Of a stretch of DNA of 24,620 bases, positions 13,489-21,025 are shown in pieces. Origin of the DNA: a virus; the IMG/VR virus record IMGVR_UViG_3300034190_002788, positions 1 through 24,620 of that record; one strand, written 5' to 3'. The notes below the pieces were generated by a model. The model saw only the letters and a program-made list of their open reading frames with translations, was not told where the DNA came from and ran no database searches. Each line of letters begins with the position of its first letter. Position 1 is the first letter of the stretch. The translations under genes and the position numbers were made by a program.

Positions 13489-14760
13489 ATGAGTGATTCA
13501 ACAGTAATTGATAAGCAGGACAGTGTAGTAACTGTTACTGATCCTGCAATTGATGCAAGAGCAAGAGAAAAGATAGTTACTGCACGTATTGGACTGTTGC
13601 TCAAGGCACCTTTCTTTGGACAATTGACTTCAAGGCTTGAGTTGGTAAATGCTGATGCATGGTGTCCTACTGCCGCAACAGATGGTAAAAAATTCTACTA
13701 CAACTCCGAGTTTATTGACAAGTTACCATTAAGGCAGTGTGAGTTTTTAGCAGGACATGAAGTGTTGCATGTGGTGTATGACCATTTAGGCCGCAAGGGG
13801 GATCGTGACGGTAGACTCAGCAATATTGCCGCAGACTATTGTGTCAACCAAGACCTTATTGACCAAGGCATTGGTGAAAAGATCAACGTTGTTCCAATCT
13901 TGTATGATTCAAAGTTCAGAGGCTGGGCATACGAAGAAGTGTATGATTACCTGTTTGACAATGCTGACAAGATTGACATAGACAGTCTTGCAGAACAGTT
14001 GTTGGATGAGCACCTTGAAGAAGAAGGTGAAGGTGGTGGTGCAGGTGATGAGGACAAGGATGGCAAAGGTCGTCCTAAGATCAGTGCAGAAGAAGCCAAA
14101 CAGATCAAAGATGAAATCCGTGGAGCAGTACTGTCAGCCGCACAGTCCGCAGGGTCAGGTAACTTACCATCAGGTGTAAAGCGTCTTATTAAAGATTTAA
14201 CTGCTCCTGTTATTGACTGGCGTGAACTGATCAGTCAACAGATCCAATCTGTATACAAAGACGACTACAGTTTTGCACGTGTTAACAGACGTGGTTGGCA
14301 CTTTGATGGTATACTTCCAGGCATGAAGCCAGGTGAAATGATTGATGTGTGTATTGCACTTGATCAGTCTGGTAGTATCCTAGACGAAGATTCTAAAGCA
14401 TTCCTAAGTGAAGTAAAAAGCATTATGGAATCGTTTGAAGAATACCGTATTACCATATGGTGCTTTGATACTGCTGTGTACAATGCTAAAACATACACGT
14501 CAGACAACATCGAAGACATACTAGACTATGATCTAGCAGGCGGTGGCGGTACTGACTTTGAATGCAACTGGGACTACATGAAGGAAGAAGGTATCGAACC
14601 CAAACGTTTCATAATGTTCACAGATGGCTATCCATTTGGTTCGTGGGGTGATGAAAACTACTGCGAAACTGTTTGGGTTATCAAAGGCAACGAAACATGT
14701 GAACCACCATTTGGTATTTGGGCTCATTACGAAAAAGAACAGCAAAAGAAAGCGGCTTAA
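13489..14760 (+). CDS. VWA-domain protein with metallopeptidase-like HExxH
   Basis: The 423-residue protein combines an N-terminal putative metallopeptidase domain with H90-E91-V-L-H94 (GHEVLHVVYDH) and a C-terminal VWA-like domain carrying the MIDAS DxSxS at D292-S294-S296 (DQSGSI). A later GGGGTDF and FTDGYP complete the metal site. A flexible acidic, glycine-rich linker sits around 180-200. This is the partner architecture of MoxR ATPases (DUF2201 and VWA-like). I start it at ATG 13489 after an AAAAGGAGCGA ribosome-binding site; an in-frame ATG at 13447 lies inside moxR. It overlaps the methyltransferase gene by one base. The substrate is unknown, and proteolysis versus metal-dependent binding cannot be told apart. 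Confidence 0.88.
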   Translation: MSDSTVIDKQDSVVTVTDPAIDARAREKIVTARIGLLLKAPFFGQLTSRLELVNADAWCPTAATDGKKFYYNSEFIDKLPLRQCEFLAGHEVLHVVYDHLGRKGDRDGRLSNIAADYCVNQDLIDQGIGEKINVVPILYDSKFRGWAYEEVYDYLFDNADKIDIDSLAEQLLDEHLEEEGEGGGAGDEDKDGKGRPKISAEEAKQIKDEIRGAVLSAAQSAGSGNLPSGVKRLIKDLTAPVIDWRELISQQIQSVYKDDYSFARVNRRGWHFDGILPGMKPGEMIDVCIALDQSGSILDEDSKAFLSEVKSIMESFEEYRITIWCFDTAVYNAKTYTSDNIEDILDYDLAGGGGTDFECNWDYMKEEGIEPKRFIMFTDGYPFGSWGDENYCETVWVIKGNETCEPPFGIWAHYEKEQQKKAA

Positions 14761-15341
14761 TGGGGGCCAGGGCACACCAGTTTATACTCAAATACATTGA
14801 TCAACTGGAAGGCGCAATAGTAGAAATAGGAGCAGGCAGGGGAGAAGGGTCAACCGACTTCTTTGCTGGTCTTGTGGTCGGGTGTAAGCAGTTCACACAC
14901 TATTCAGTAGACTTCGACTCTGAAGCATACAAGGTAATGAAGCAGTACAGTGACCGTATACCCAACTGCCACGCATACTGTTTAACAGGTGAAGAGTTTT
15001 TGCGCAAACACTTGAATGAAAAGATCTGTTATGCTTATCTTGACAACTTTGATTACATATATGATCCCAACAACTTGCCTTGGTGGGTAGAAGGACAAAT
15101 AAAACGTTACCAAGAACTAGGCGTTGACATGAACAATACCAACAGTCAACAGGCGCATCTATTACAGGCTCAAATGTGTAATTTAAACGCACAGGATCGT
15201 TGTGTAATACAACTAGATGACACATTTAAACGTGGCGACACTTGGACAGGCAAAGGCGGTACTGCTGTACCATATCTTGTTGACCAAGGCTGGAAAATAG
15301 TTTATACTCATGAACAGAGTGTAGCATTAATTAATTTCTAA
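14760..15341 (+). CDS. Class I SAM-dependent methyltransferase-like protein
   Basis: The 193-residue protein has a Rossmann motif I near its start (IVEIGAGRGEGSTDFF, about 20-35) and a second strand ending in an acid (YSVDFDSE), as in class I methyltransferases. LDNFDY and VIQLDD-type strands follow. The substrate is not visible; it lacks the DPPY/NPPY motif of amino-methylating DNA enzymes, which argues against an adenine N6 methylase. I start at ATG 14760, which overlaps the VWA stop (TAATG). It is in the MoxR-VWA operon, so it could modify the same target or a glycan. Confidence 0.7.
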   Translation: MGARAHQFILKYIDQLEGAIVEIGAGRGEGSTDFFAGLVVGCKQFTHYSVDFDSEAYKVMKQYSDRIPNCHAYCLTGEEFLRKHLNEKICYAYLDNFDYIYDPNNLPWWVEGQIKRYQELGVDMNNTNSQQAHLLQAQMCNLNAQDRCVIQLDDTFKRGDTWTGKGGTAVPYLVDQGWKIVYTHEQSVALINF

Positions 15342-15350
15342 GGAGTAAAC

Positions 15351-15638
15351 GTGGAACTAACAGATTTTAAAACACTAAAAGCAACCAAAAAAGTCAAGAT
15401 CATCATATACGAACTTGAAGAGCGTTTACTTAAGATGCAGGATGCACTAGATGACATGGCTCGTGCATGTGAAATAGCACAGGCTACTAGCAATACAGAC
15501 ATGCTGAGTACTTTTGTAACACAGGCGCAAGATATACTAGAGGATAAACTGGTACGACCAGACAGCAGTATTGGTGCTGGTGATCACAAGTTTAAAATTA
15601 TCACAGGCGGCAAGGCAGAGTCAAAAGATGTTACGTAA
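15351..15638 (+). CDS. Small coiled-coil protein, unknown
   Basis: The 95-residue product starts with GTG at 15351, preceded by a perfect AAGGAG ribosome-binding site. Residues 15-65 read as two amphipathic helices (VKIIIYELEERLLKMQDAL, FVTQAQDILEDKL), probably a helical hairpin or coiled coil. The end is glycine- and lysine-rich. The family is not recognised. It overlaps the next gene by 11 bases and lies in the middle of the operon after moxR. Confidence 0.6.
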   Translation: MELTDFKTLKATKKVKIIIYELEERLLKMQDALDDMARACEIAQATSNTDMLSTFVTQAQDILEDKLVRPDSSIGAGDHKFKIITGGKAESKDVT

Positions 15639-15975
15639 TGGCGAACCTAATCCATTAAATATACATGGTACCAGACAGATTGAAGGAACCTGTCCGCCAC
15701 ACTTTACCCAAGTAACATTTGACCTTTATGTGCATCAAACACACAAAGAATTCACAGACTGGATTTGGGAAAACCTAGAAGGTCGTTTTTGGTTCGGTGA
15801 TATCTACACTAACGACAATACCCTTACTATGGAAAATGTTATACCCCGCGGCGCCTTAGTTAAAGACTGGAAAGCAGGAATACACATGTATGCGTGTGGC
15901 GCTTTTGAATCGCCCAGTGAAGCAACCATGTTTGCTATGTGTAAAGACCAAATAAGTAAACCTAATCACCTATAA
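15628..15975 (+). CDS. Small phage protein, unknown function
   Basis: A 115-residue protein starting at ATG 15628 within the last codons of the previous gene. An ATG at 15571 in the same frame would overlap by 68 bases and is less likely. The product is aromatic and compact (PPHFTQVTFDLYVHQTHKEF, WIWENLEGRFWFGD, WKAGIHMYACGAFES) and looks like a small alpha/beta domain. Histidines and a few cysteines are present, but no recognised metal motif. I do not recognise the family. The gene ends in a 59-base gap before the next gene. Confidence 0.55.
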   Translation: MLRNGEPNPLNIHGTRQIEGTCPPHFTQVTFDLYVHQTHKEFTDWIWENLEGRFWFGDIYTNDNTLTMENVIPRGALVKDWKAGIHMYACGAFESPSEATMFAMCKDQISKPNHL

Positions 15976-16034
15976 AAAATTTTTGGTTTTTACTATGCAG
16001 TTAAATATATTAACAAATTAATTTGGAGGAAAAC

Positions 16035-16295
16035 ATGGCAGAAGAAACACCAACAGAAGCACCAGAGCAATCACAAGGTGTGAGTCTATCATTGCAAGAC
16101 TTAGTATTGATGATGAACTTGATTAGAGCAACTACGGAGCGTGGTGCTATCCGTGCAGAAGAAATGACAGAGGTCGGAACAGTGTATAATAAACTTGTTC
16201 AATTCTTAACAGAGTCAGGTGCTATTCAACCAACTGCACCAGCAGAACCTGCAACACCACAACCAGTTGAATCAGAAGGCGGAGAAACGGATTAA
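16035..16295 (+). CDS. Conserved acidic small phage protein
   Basis: An 86-residue protein (MAEETPTEAPEQ, VSLSLQDLVLMMNLIRATTERGA as the helical core, acidic proline/alanine tail ending GGETD). The type resembles a family in T4-like cyanophages as I recall it. The ATG at 16035 follows the ribosome-binding site TTGGAGG; a TTG at 16023 overlaps that site and is rejected. A TTAAATATATTAA stretch about 20-30 bases upstream could be a weak late-promoter element. The helical core with flexible ends suggests a binding or oligomerising factor. The role is unknown. Confidence 0.65.
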   Translation: MAEETPTEAPEQSQGVSLSLQDLVLMMNLIRATTERGAIRAEEMTEVGTVYNKLVQFLTESGAIQPTAPAEPATPQPVESEGGETD

Positions 16296-16313
16296 TATCC
16301 AAGGAGAAAATAA

Positions 16314-16979
16314 ATGATTAAACATGTCGGCAAACATAATGACAAGAAATGTGTTATTGTTTTTAGAAGAATACCAGATCTGGCTCACATGGCACTTGTA
16401 GTTTACAGTGACCTGTTGCCAAGATTAGTGCATGATGAAGTAATGGCCGCATTAGAAAGCGCACCAGGACAAAATACCACAGAACTAAACGAAGTATTGT
16501 TTAGAACCACAATGGGTGATGGTACCAACTGTTTGCACACATTGCATACACAAGGGTTCTTAAAGAAGGTTCCTACTAACCAAATTCTTGTTACACCTAC
16601 TAGTAACTCAAGTGTGCGTTTAGACGAACTAAACGACCTGCTTGATGAAATGGCTAAAGGTCAGGACGCAGTTAACAGACTACAAGAGATTGAAAGTAGC
16701 AAGGGCATGAGCGGTGCTCCGCGAAAAGCTCAAGCAATCGAAGTAGGTGAAACTAGATCACGTGAAGCTCAAGGTAACACCAGTGCAGAAGCATTAATTG
16801 CGGGCGCACTTACTGATGATGATATCAATGCAGACAAGTTATCTCAAGCACAAAGAATGGAAGCAGATGCAAAGAGTATGCTTGCAGAAGCAAAGAGATT
16901 AAAAGCAGAAGCAGGTAAAGGGGCAAAACGTGGCGGAACAAAAACAACAGCCAAAGCGAAGAAGAAGCAAACGGCTTAA
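16314..16979 (+). CDS. Conserved T4-like marine-phage protein
   Basis: The 221-residue protein starts MIKHVGKHNDKKCVIVFR and continues with LVVYSDLLPRLVHDEVM, LFRTTMGDGTN and PTNQILVTPTSNSSVRLDEL. It ends in an alanine/lysine-rich tail. This architecture is one I recall from T4-like cyanophages, where its role is unknown. The C-terminal third (about 165-221) is helical and highly charged, with repeated EAKRLKAEAGK-like runs, and probably binds nucleic acid or other proteins. The ATG follows an AAGGAG site. The next gene starts inside its 3' end. Confidence 0.72.
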   Translation: MIKHVGKHNDKKCVIVFRRIPDLAHMALVVYSDLLPRLVHDEVMAALESAPGQNTTELNEVLFRTTMGDGTNCLHTLHTQGFLKKVPTNQILVTPTSNSSVRLDELNDLLDEMAKGQDAVNRLQEIESSKGMSGAPRKAQAIEVGETRSREAQGNTSAEALIAGALTDDDINADKLSQAQRMEADAKSMLAEAKRLKAEAGKGAKRGGTKTTAKAKKKQTA

Positions 16980-17271
16980 AGTAAGTAAAAAAGAGCAGTG
17001 GGAAACCATCCTTAGCGGTACAACAAAAGACGAAGTACCTATCCAAGTACTTGACAGTATAAGCGTTAACCTTAAGGATGGAACCAGTGTAAATATCTAT
17101 GTAAGAGATTTACTCAGAGAAGGTGAAGATCCTCATGACCTAGAGTCTGAAATACAACGACGATTAGATGAAATGGACGACATCATACAAGACGTAGACT
17201 TTTACATTAGTGTTCCGGAACTATCCAAGGCTGTACAACCTATCACAGACAAGATTCTCAAAGACCTATGA
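16930..17271 (+). CDS. Conserved T4-like marine-phage protein
   Basis: A 113-residue protein with a strongly basic N terminus (QPKRRRSKRLKVSKK) followed by an acidic domain (VPIQVLDSISVNLKDGTSVN, YVRDLLREG, VQPITDKILKDL). The layout is one I recall from T4-like cyanophages; the function is unknown. The start is a GTG at 16930, 50 bases inside the previous gene and preceded by AAAGGGG. No in-frame ATG exists near the beginning. The stop overlaps the folA ATG (ATGA), so this may be the first gene of the folA-thyA group as translated. Confidence 0.68.
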   Translation: MAEQKQQPKRRRSKRLKVSKKEQWETILSGTTKDEVPIQVLDSISVNLKDGTSVNIYVRDLLREGEDPHDLESEIQRRLDEMDDIIQDVDFYISVPELSKAVQPITDKILKDL

Positions 17272-17774
17272 TATACACAATTTTTAGTATCGATCAACTA
17301 GGTGGGTTTGGTCATAAAGGCAGTTTGCCGTGGGATCATGATCCAGAAGATATGGCATGGTTCCGCGAGCATACCTTAGGGCACACAGTAGTAATGGGTC
17401 GTAACACCTGGGACGATCCCAAGATGCCCAAGCCATTACCCGACCGTGAGAATTGTGTTATCAGTTCTAAGCCTCTCCCTAGCAAATACAGCACAGTAAA
17501 ACGTTTTCATATCAACTACAAACAACGTTTAGTAGAGATGAGTAAATCAACCCCAGACAAAAAGATCTTTATCCTCGGAGGTCCTAGTATCATAATGGAC
17601 TGCTTGGATATAATCGATTGGGCTTATGTTACACATCGTAAAGGTGCAGGTTTCTATACCGAAGTTAATCTGAGTATGAACAGATTTTTGGAAAAAATGG
17701 CATTTAGAAGTTGTAGACCTAGCAAGTCAGGTATGCTAAACTTTTGTACATACAAAAACATTAATTCTAATTAG
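17268..17774 (+). CDS. folA: Dihydrofolate reductase
   Basis: The 168-residue protein is a dihydrofolate reductase, which regenerates tetrahydrofolate with NADPH. Visible landmarks are GSLPW (18-22), the substrate-binding acid in the following helix (D28 or E27), MGRNTW (43-48) for cofactor binding, and ILGGPSI with the paired glycines at 104-105. Length is typical. It starts at an ATGA overlap and ends directly before the thyA ATG (TAG then ATG), a classic phage pairing in which DHFR recycles the dihydrofolate that ThyA produces. The product should act in the cytoplasm for phage DNA synthesis. Confidence 0.92.
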   Translation: MIYTIFSIDQLGGFGHKGSLPWDHDPEDMAWFREHTLGHTVVMGRNTWDDPKMPKPLPDRENCVISSKPLPSKYSTVKRFHINYKQRLVEMSKSTPDKKIFILGGPSIIMDCLDIIDWAYVTHRKGAGFYTEVNLSMNRFLEKMAFRSCRPSKSGMLNFCTYKNINSN

Positions 17775-18665
17775 ATGAAAACATACTTAAACGCACTAGA
17801 ACAAGTACTCGAGCAAGGCGTCAGAAAAAAAGATCGCACAGGCACAGGAACCATAAGTGTGTTTGGCATGCAACAACGCTACAATTTACGTGAGCGTTTC
17901 CCAGCAGTAACCACAAAGAAACTAGCATGGCGAAGTGTTGTGTCGGAACTGTTGTGGTTTATCGAAGGCAGTAATGACGAACGTAGACTAGCAGAGATAC
18001 TGCATGGTACACGTGACACAGATAAGAAAACCATCTGGACTGCCAATGCAGAAGCAGACTACTGGCAACCCAAAGCAAAGTTTGACGGTGACCTTGGACG
18101 AGTATATGGTGTACAATGGAGAGACTGGCGCACACCAGTTAGTCTAGTAAAGAAAAACTTCAAAGGTATTGAATACACTCAAGCAAAAAACTCAGTGGAT
18201 CAACTGGCAAATCTTATTCAAGGTATCAAGCAGGATCCAACCAGTAGAAGGCATATACTAAGTGCATGGAATCCAGGTGAGTTAGATCAAATGGCACTAC
18301 CTCCATGTCATGCGTTTGCACAATTTTATGTTGCAGATGGAGAACTTAGTTGCCAAATGTATCAGCGCAGTTGTGACATGTTTTTGGGCGTGCCATTTAA
18401 TATTGCCAGTTACAGTTTACTAACCTGCATGATTGCACAAGTGTGTGATCTAAAACCAGGCGACTTTGTGCATACACTAGGTGACGCACACATCTACTCG
18501 GACCATGTTGACCAAGTACACGAACAGTTGAAACGTGATCCTTTTGAGTCACCTGTATTAAAACTGAATCCAGACATCGAACAAATAGAAGACTTCACCA
18601 TGGATGACATAGCGTTAGAAAACTACAACTGTCACCCATCCATTAGAGCCGATATGGCAGTGTAA
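17775..18665 (+). CDS. thyA: Thymidylate synthase
   Basis: The 296-residue protein is a ThyA-type thymidylate synthase that methylates dUMP to dTMP using methylenetetrahydrofolate. The catalytic cysteine is C178 in PPCHAFAQF, and the dUMP-binding segment is RSCDMFLGVPFNIASY, with N209. That asparagine is the residue distinguishing dUMP enzymes from dCMP hydroxymethylases, so ordinary thymine supply is the best reading. TRRH-like and DAHIYSDH blocks are also present. It directly follows folA and directly precedes a small gene (TAA then GTG). Length is normal for bacterial and phage enzymes. Confidence 0.95.
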   Translation: MKTYLNALEQVLEQGVRKKDRTGTGTISVFGMQQRYNLRERFPAVTTKKLAWRSVVSELLWFIEGSNDERRLAEILHGTRDTDKKTIWTANAEADYWQPKAKFDGDLGRVYGVQWRDWRTPVSLVKKNFKGIEYTQAKNSVDQLANLIQGIKQDPTSRRHILSAWNPGELDQMALPPCHAFAQFYVADGELSCQMYQRSCDMFLGVPFNIASYSLLTCMIAQVCDLKPGDFVHTLGDAHIYSDHVDQVHEQLKRDPFESPVLKLNPDIEQIEDFTMDDIALENYNCHPSIRADMAV

Positions 18666-18941
18666 GTGAGAGACAATCCTAATCACAAACTGATACACTC
18701 GTTGCACATGGGAGATGTTGAAGATCCGTACTTGATGGCGGCTTTCCCTTTGGGTGAGTTTGCACACACAGAAAAAGGCAAATGGGTTGAAGAAAATGTA
18801 TTGGACCGTGTGTTCTATTGTCAGCCAGACCCAAATCATTTTGGTTACAAGATAATGGTATACGGAGAGTTTACATCTCCTGAAGCAGAAACTTATTTCT
18901 TATTAAAATATGCAGAAAAAGAAGATATCAATAACAGGTAG
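18666..18941 (+). CDS. Conserved small T4-like marine-phage protein
   Basis: A 91-residue protein that begins with GTG right after the thyA stop (RDNPNHKLIHSLHMGDVEDP) and ends in a region with tyrosines and aromatic residues (YKIMVYGEFTSPEAETYF). A small protein with the HMGDVEDP block is common in T4-like cyanophages as I recall. The conserved sequence before the first ATG (residue 15) favours the GTG start. No motif points to a function. It overlaps the following epimerase gene by 32 bases. Confidence 0.7.
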   Translation: MRDNPNHKLIHSLHMGDVEDPYLMAAFPLGEFAHTEKGKWVEENVLDRVFYCQPDPNHFGYKIMVYGEFTSPEAETYFLLKYAEKEDINNR

Positions 18942-19890
18942 TTGTGGCTTTATAGGACATAATGTATATCGTATTCTTGCTGAACAAGGACACGCAGTAA
19001 AAGGTGTAGACTCGCATACCGACTACGGTTTTATTCCCAAAGATGAATTGGATTATCTCAAAGAAGCAAGAGAAACTGAATCTGGAAACTACAGTTGGCA
19101 TAGTGATATTGTTAGTCCTTACACAGCCAATATGGTAGCGTTCCAAGGACAAGACTGCATAATACATTTGGCAAGTTTCCCAAGACAAAAAGTAGTTAAT
19201 GACAATCCTGTTGAAGCCAGTAAAACCATGATGACTGGATTGTTACACTTGTTAGAGTCAGCAGTAAGGTATCAAGTAAAACGTTTTGTTTACATCAGTA
19301 GCAGTATGGTATATGGTAACTTCCAAGATGGTGTTACCGAAGATGCGGTGTGTGATCCGCAAGGACAATATGCCATTATGAAATACGCTGGCGAAAAATT
19401 AGTGGAAGATTATCATAGACAGTACGGTCTAGAGTATGTTATAATAAGACCAAGTGCTGTCTACGGAGAACGTGATGTCAATGATCGTGTAGCCAGTAAG
19501 TTTGCCATAACCGCGCTTAAAGGGGGTGATTTACTGATCCGCGGAGCAGACGAACGACTAGACTTTACGCACGTAGACGATACGGCAATGGGTATTGCGC
19601 AAGCCGCAGTCAGCACTAACTCCGCTAATAAGATTTACAACATAACACGCAGTAACGAACATACACTAACACTACTAGAAGCCGCAGAATTAATGACCAA
19701 ACTTACAGGTTCAGGTACAATCAAGGTTCTAGATAGAGACATGAACTTTCCTAGTCGCGGCCGTTTAAGTATTGAACGTGCCAGACAAGACTTTGGATAC
19801 AATCCTGAGATAGGTGTAGAACAAGGATTCACACGTTATCTTACCTGGTTACAGTCCAGTAAGTTTTGGCGTAAACGAATATATGGCTGA
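18910..19890 (+). CDS. NAD-dependent epimerase/dehydratase (extended SDR)
   Basis: The 326-residue protein is an extended short-chain dehydrogenase acting on nucleotide sugars. The Rossmann NAD motif TGSCGFIG (9-16) is intact. The catalytic Y154-x3-K158 pair is in QYAIMKYAGEK, and the serine of the triad lies in VYISSSMVYG near 130. RPSAVYGERD is a typical substrate-loop block. Likely reactions are C4 epimerisation or 4,6-dehydration of a UDP- or dTDP-sugar, and the sequence alone does not say which. The stop overlaps the aminotransferase start by eight bases. Dehydratase followed by a PLP aminotransferase is the usual order for making amino-deoxy sugars. Confidence 0.9.
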   Translation: MQKKKISITGSCGFIGHNVYRILAEQGHAVKGVDSHTDYGFIPKDELDYLKEARETESGNYSWHSDIVSPYTANMVAFQGQDCIIHLASFPRQKVVNDNPVEASKTMMTGLLHLLESAVRYQVKRFVYISSSMVYGNFQDGVTEDAVCDPQGQYAIMKYAGEKLVEDYHRQYGLEYVIIRPSAVYGERDVNDRVASKFAITALKGGDLLIRGADERLDFTHVDDTAMGIAQAAVSTNSANKIYNITRSNEHTLTLLEAAELMTKLTGSGTIKVLDRDMNFPSRGRLSIERARQDFGYNPEIGVEQGFTRYLTWLQSSKFWRKRIYG

Positions 19891-21025
19891 CCATATTCCT
19901 TTCTTTGGTATTAAAAGACAGTACCAAGACCTCAGAGATGAACTGTTAGATGTTACTGATCAAGTGTATCGCACAGGTCAAGTGCTTGATGGCAACTATA
20001 CAGAAAAGTTTGAAAGTGAGATAGCACACAGATGCAAACGTAGATATGCTGTCGCAGTAGGCAGTGGAACACAAGGCTTATACTTTGCTACCAAAGCAGT
20101 TACAGATAGTCGCAACAGTCATATACTATTACCCACACTAAGTTTTCCTGCTACACTAAATGCTGTACACCAACACAACAACTTTATAGATTTCTGCGAC
20201 GTAGACGATCATGCTATCTTAGATTTAGACAGTTACAACAGTCGTGTTGATCATACAACTGATGTAATTGTGCTGGTTAATCTTTTTGGCAACACTGTGG
20301 ACTATGATCGTTTTAGAATGCACACAGAATTTTTCAATCAGGATGTACAGGTAATTGAAGATGCCGCACAGAGCTTTGGTGCCAGTTACAAAGACGTCCC
20401 AAGTGGCAAAATGGGTACAGTTAGTGTACTGAGTTTTGATCCTACAAAGAACTTTAACAACTACGGATCAGGTGGTATGGTGCTGACAGACGACCCGGAC
20501 ATTGCATACCATGTGCTTAATCTACGTGATAACGGTAAAGCCAGTGATCACAACTATTGGGGGACCAATAGCAAAATGAGTGAAGTTGATTGTGCGCAGA
20601 TGTTGGTTAAACTAGAGCACTTTGATTCCTGGCAAAAACGTAGAGCAGATATTGCACACTTTTGGATAGAAAACATGCCAGATGAGATCTCTGTCCCGCG
20701 ACCTAGTACTGAGTTTACAGAACATGCATGGAGCAAGTTTGTTATTCAAACACTAGACAGGCATGAACTAATAGATCATATACAGGAAAACCAAATAGAT
20801 ACTAAGATTCACTATACACAAGGACTATATGATTTACCTATGGGCCTAACGACGTCATTAAACAAGTATTATTGCACAGAAAGGTTCACAAAACACTGTT
20901 TAAGCCTACCTATATACCCTGAACTTACAGATGTAGAGGTAGAACGTATAGTTGACACTATATACGACTTTTATAGAGGCTCTCGTAGTATTCTTTCAGC
21001 CAGGCCCAATCAAAACTTAATATAA
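19883..21025 (+). CDS. DegT/DnrJ/EryC1/StrS aminotransferase
   Basis: The 380-residue protein is a PLP-dependent sugar aminotransferase of the DegT/StrS family. The PLP lysine is K189 in SFDPTKNFNNYGSGG. The cofactor-holding aspartate is D160 in IEDAAQSFGA, and VGSGTQGLYFA near 60 binds the PLP phosphate. These enzymes add an amino group to a keto-sugar nucleotide, normally the product of an NAD-dependent dehydratase such as the gene just upstream. Length is typical for the family. Its 3' end overlaps the convergent minus-strand gene by 68 bases. Together with the epimerase it should make an amino sugar for a glycan. Confidence 0.93.
   Translation: MADHIPFFGIKRQYQDLRDELLDVTDQVYRTGQVLDGNYTEKFESEIAHRCKRRYAVAVGSGTQGLYFATKAVTDSRNSHILLPTLSFPATLNAVHQHNNFIDFCDVDDHAILDLDSYNSRVDHTTDVIVLVNLFGNTVDYDRFRMHTEFFNQDVQVIEDAAQSFGASYKDVPSGKMGTVSVLSFDPTKNFNNYGSGGMVLTDDPDIAYHVLNLRDNGKASDHNYWGTNSKMSEVDCAQMLVKLEHFDSWQKRRADIAHFWIENMPDEISVPRPSTEFTEHAWSKFVIQTLDRHELIDHIQENQIDTKIHYTQGLYDLPMGLTTSLNKYYCTERFTKHCLSLPIYPELTDVEVERIVDTIYDFYRGSRSILSARPNQNLI

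Noticed and set aside
15976-16000. AAAAAATTTTT and a T-run after the gene ending at 15975, possible terminator
   Set aside because: Only A:T pairing with no stable G:C stem, so an intrinsic terminator is not supported.
17761-18660. CTAG tetranucleotide, often rare in bacteria, seemed frequent
   Set aside because: A hand count gave five in 900 bases against roughly three expected, too small a difference to report.
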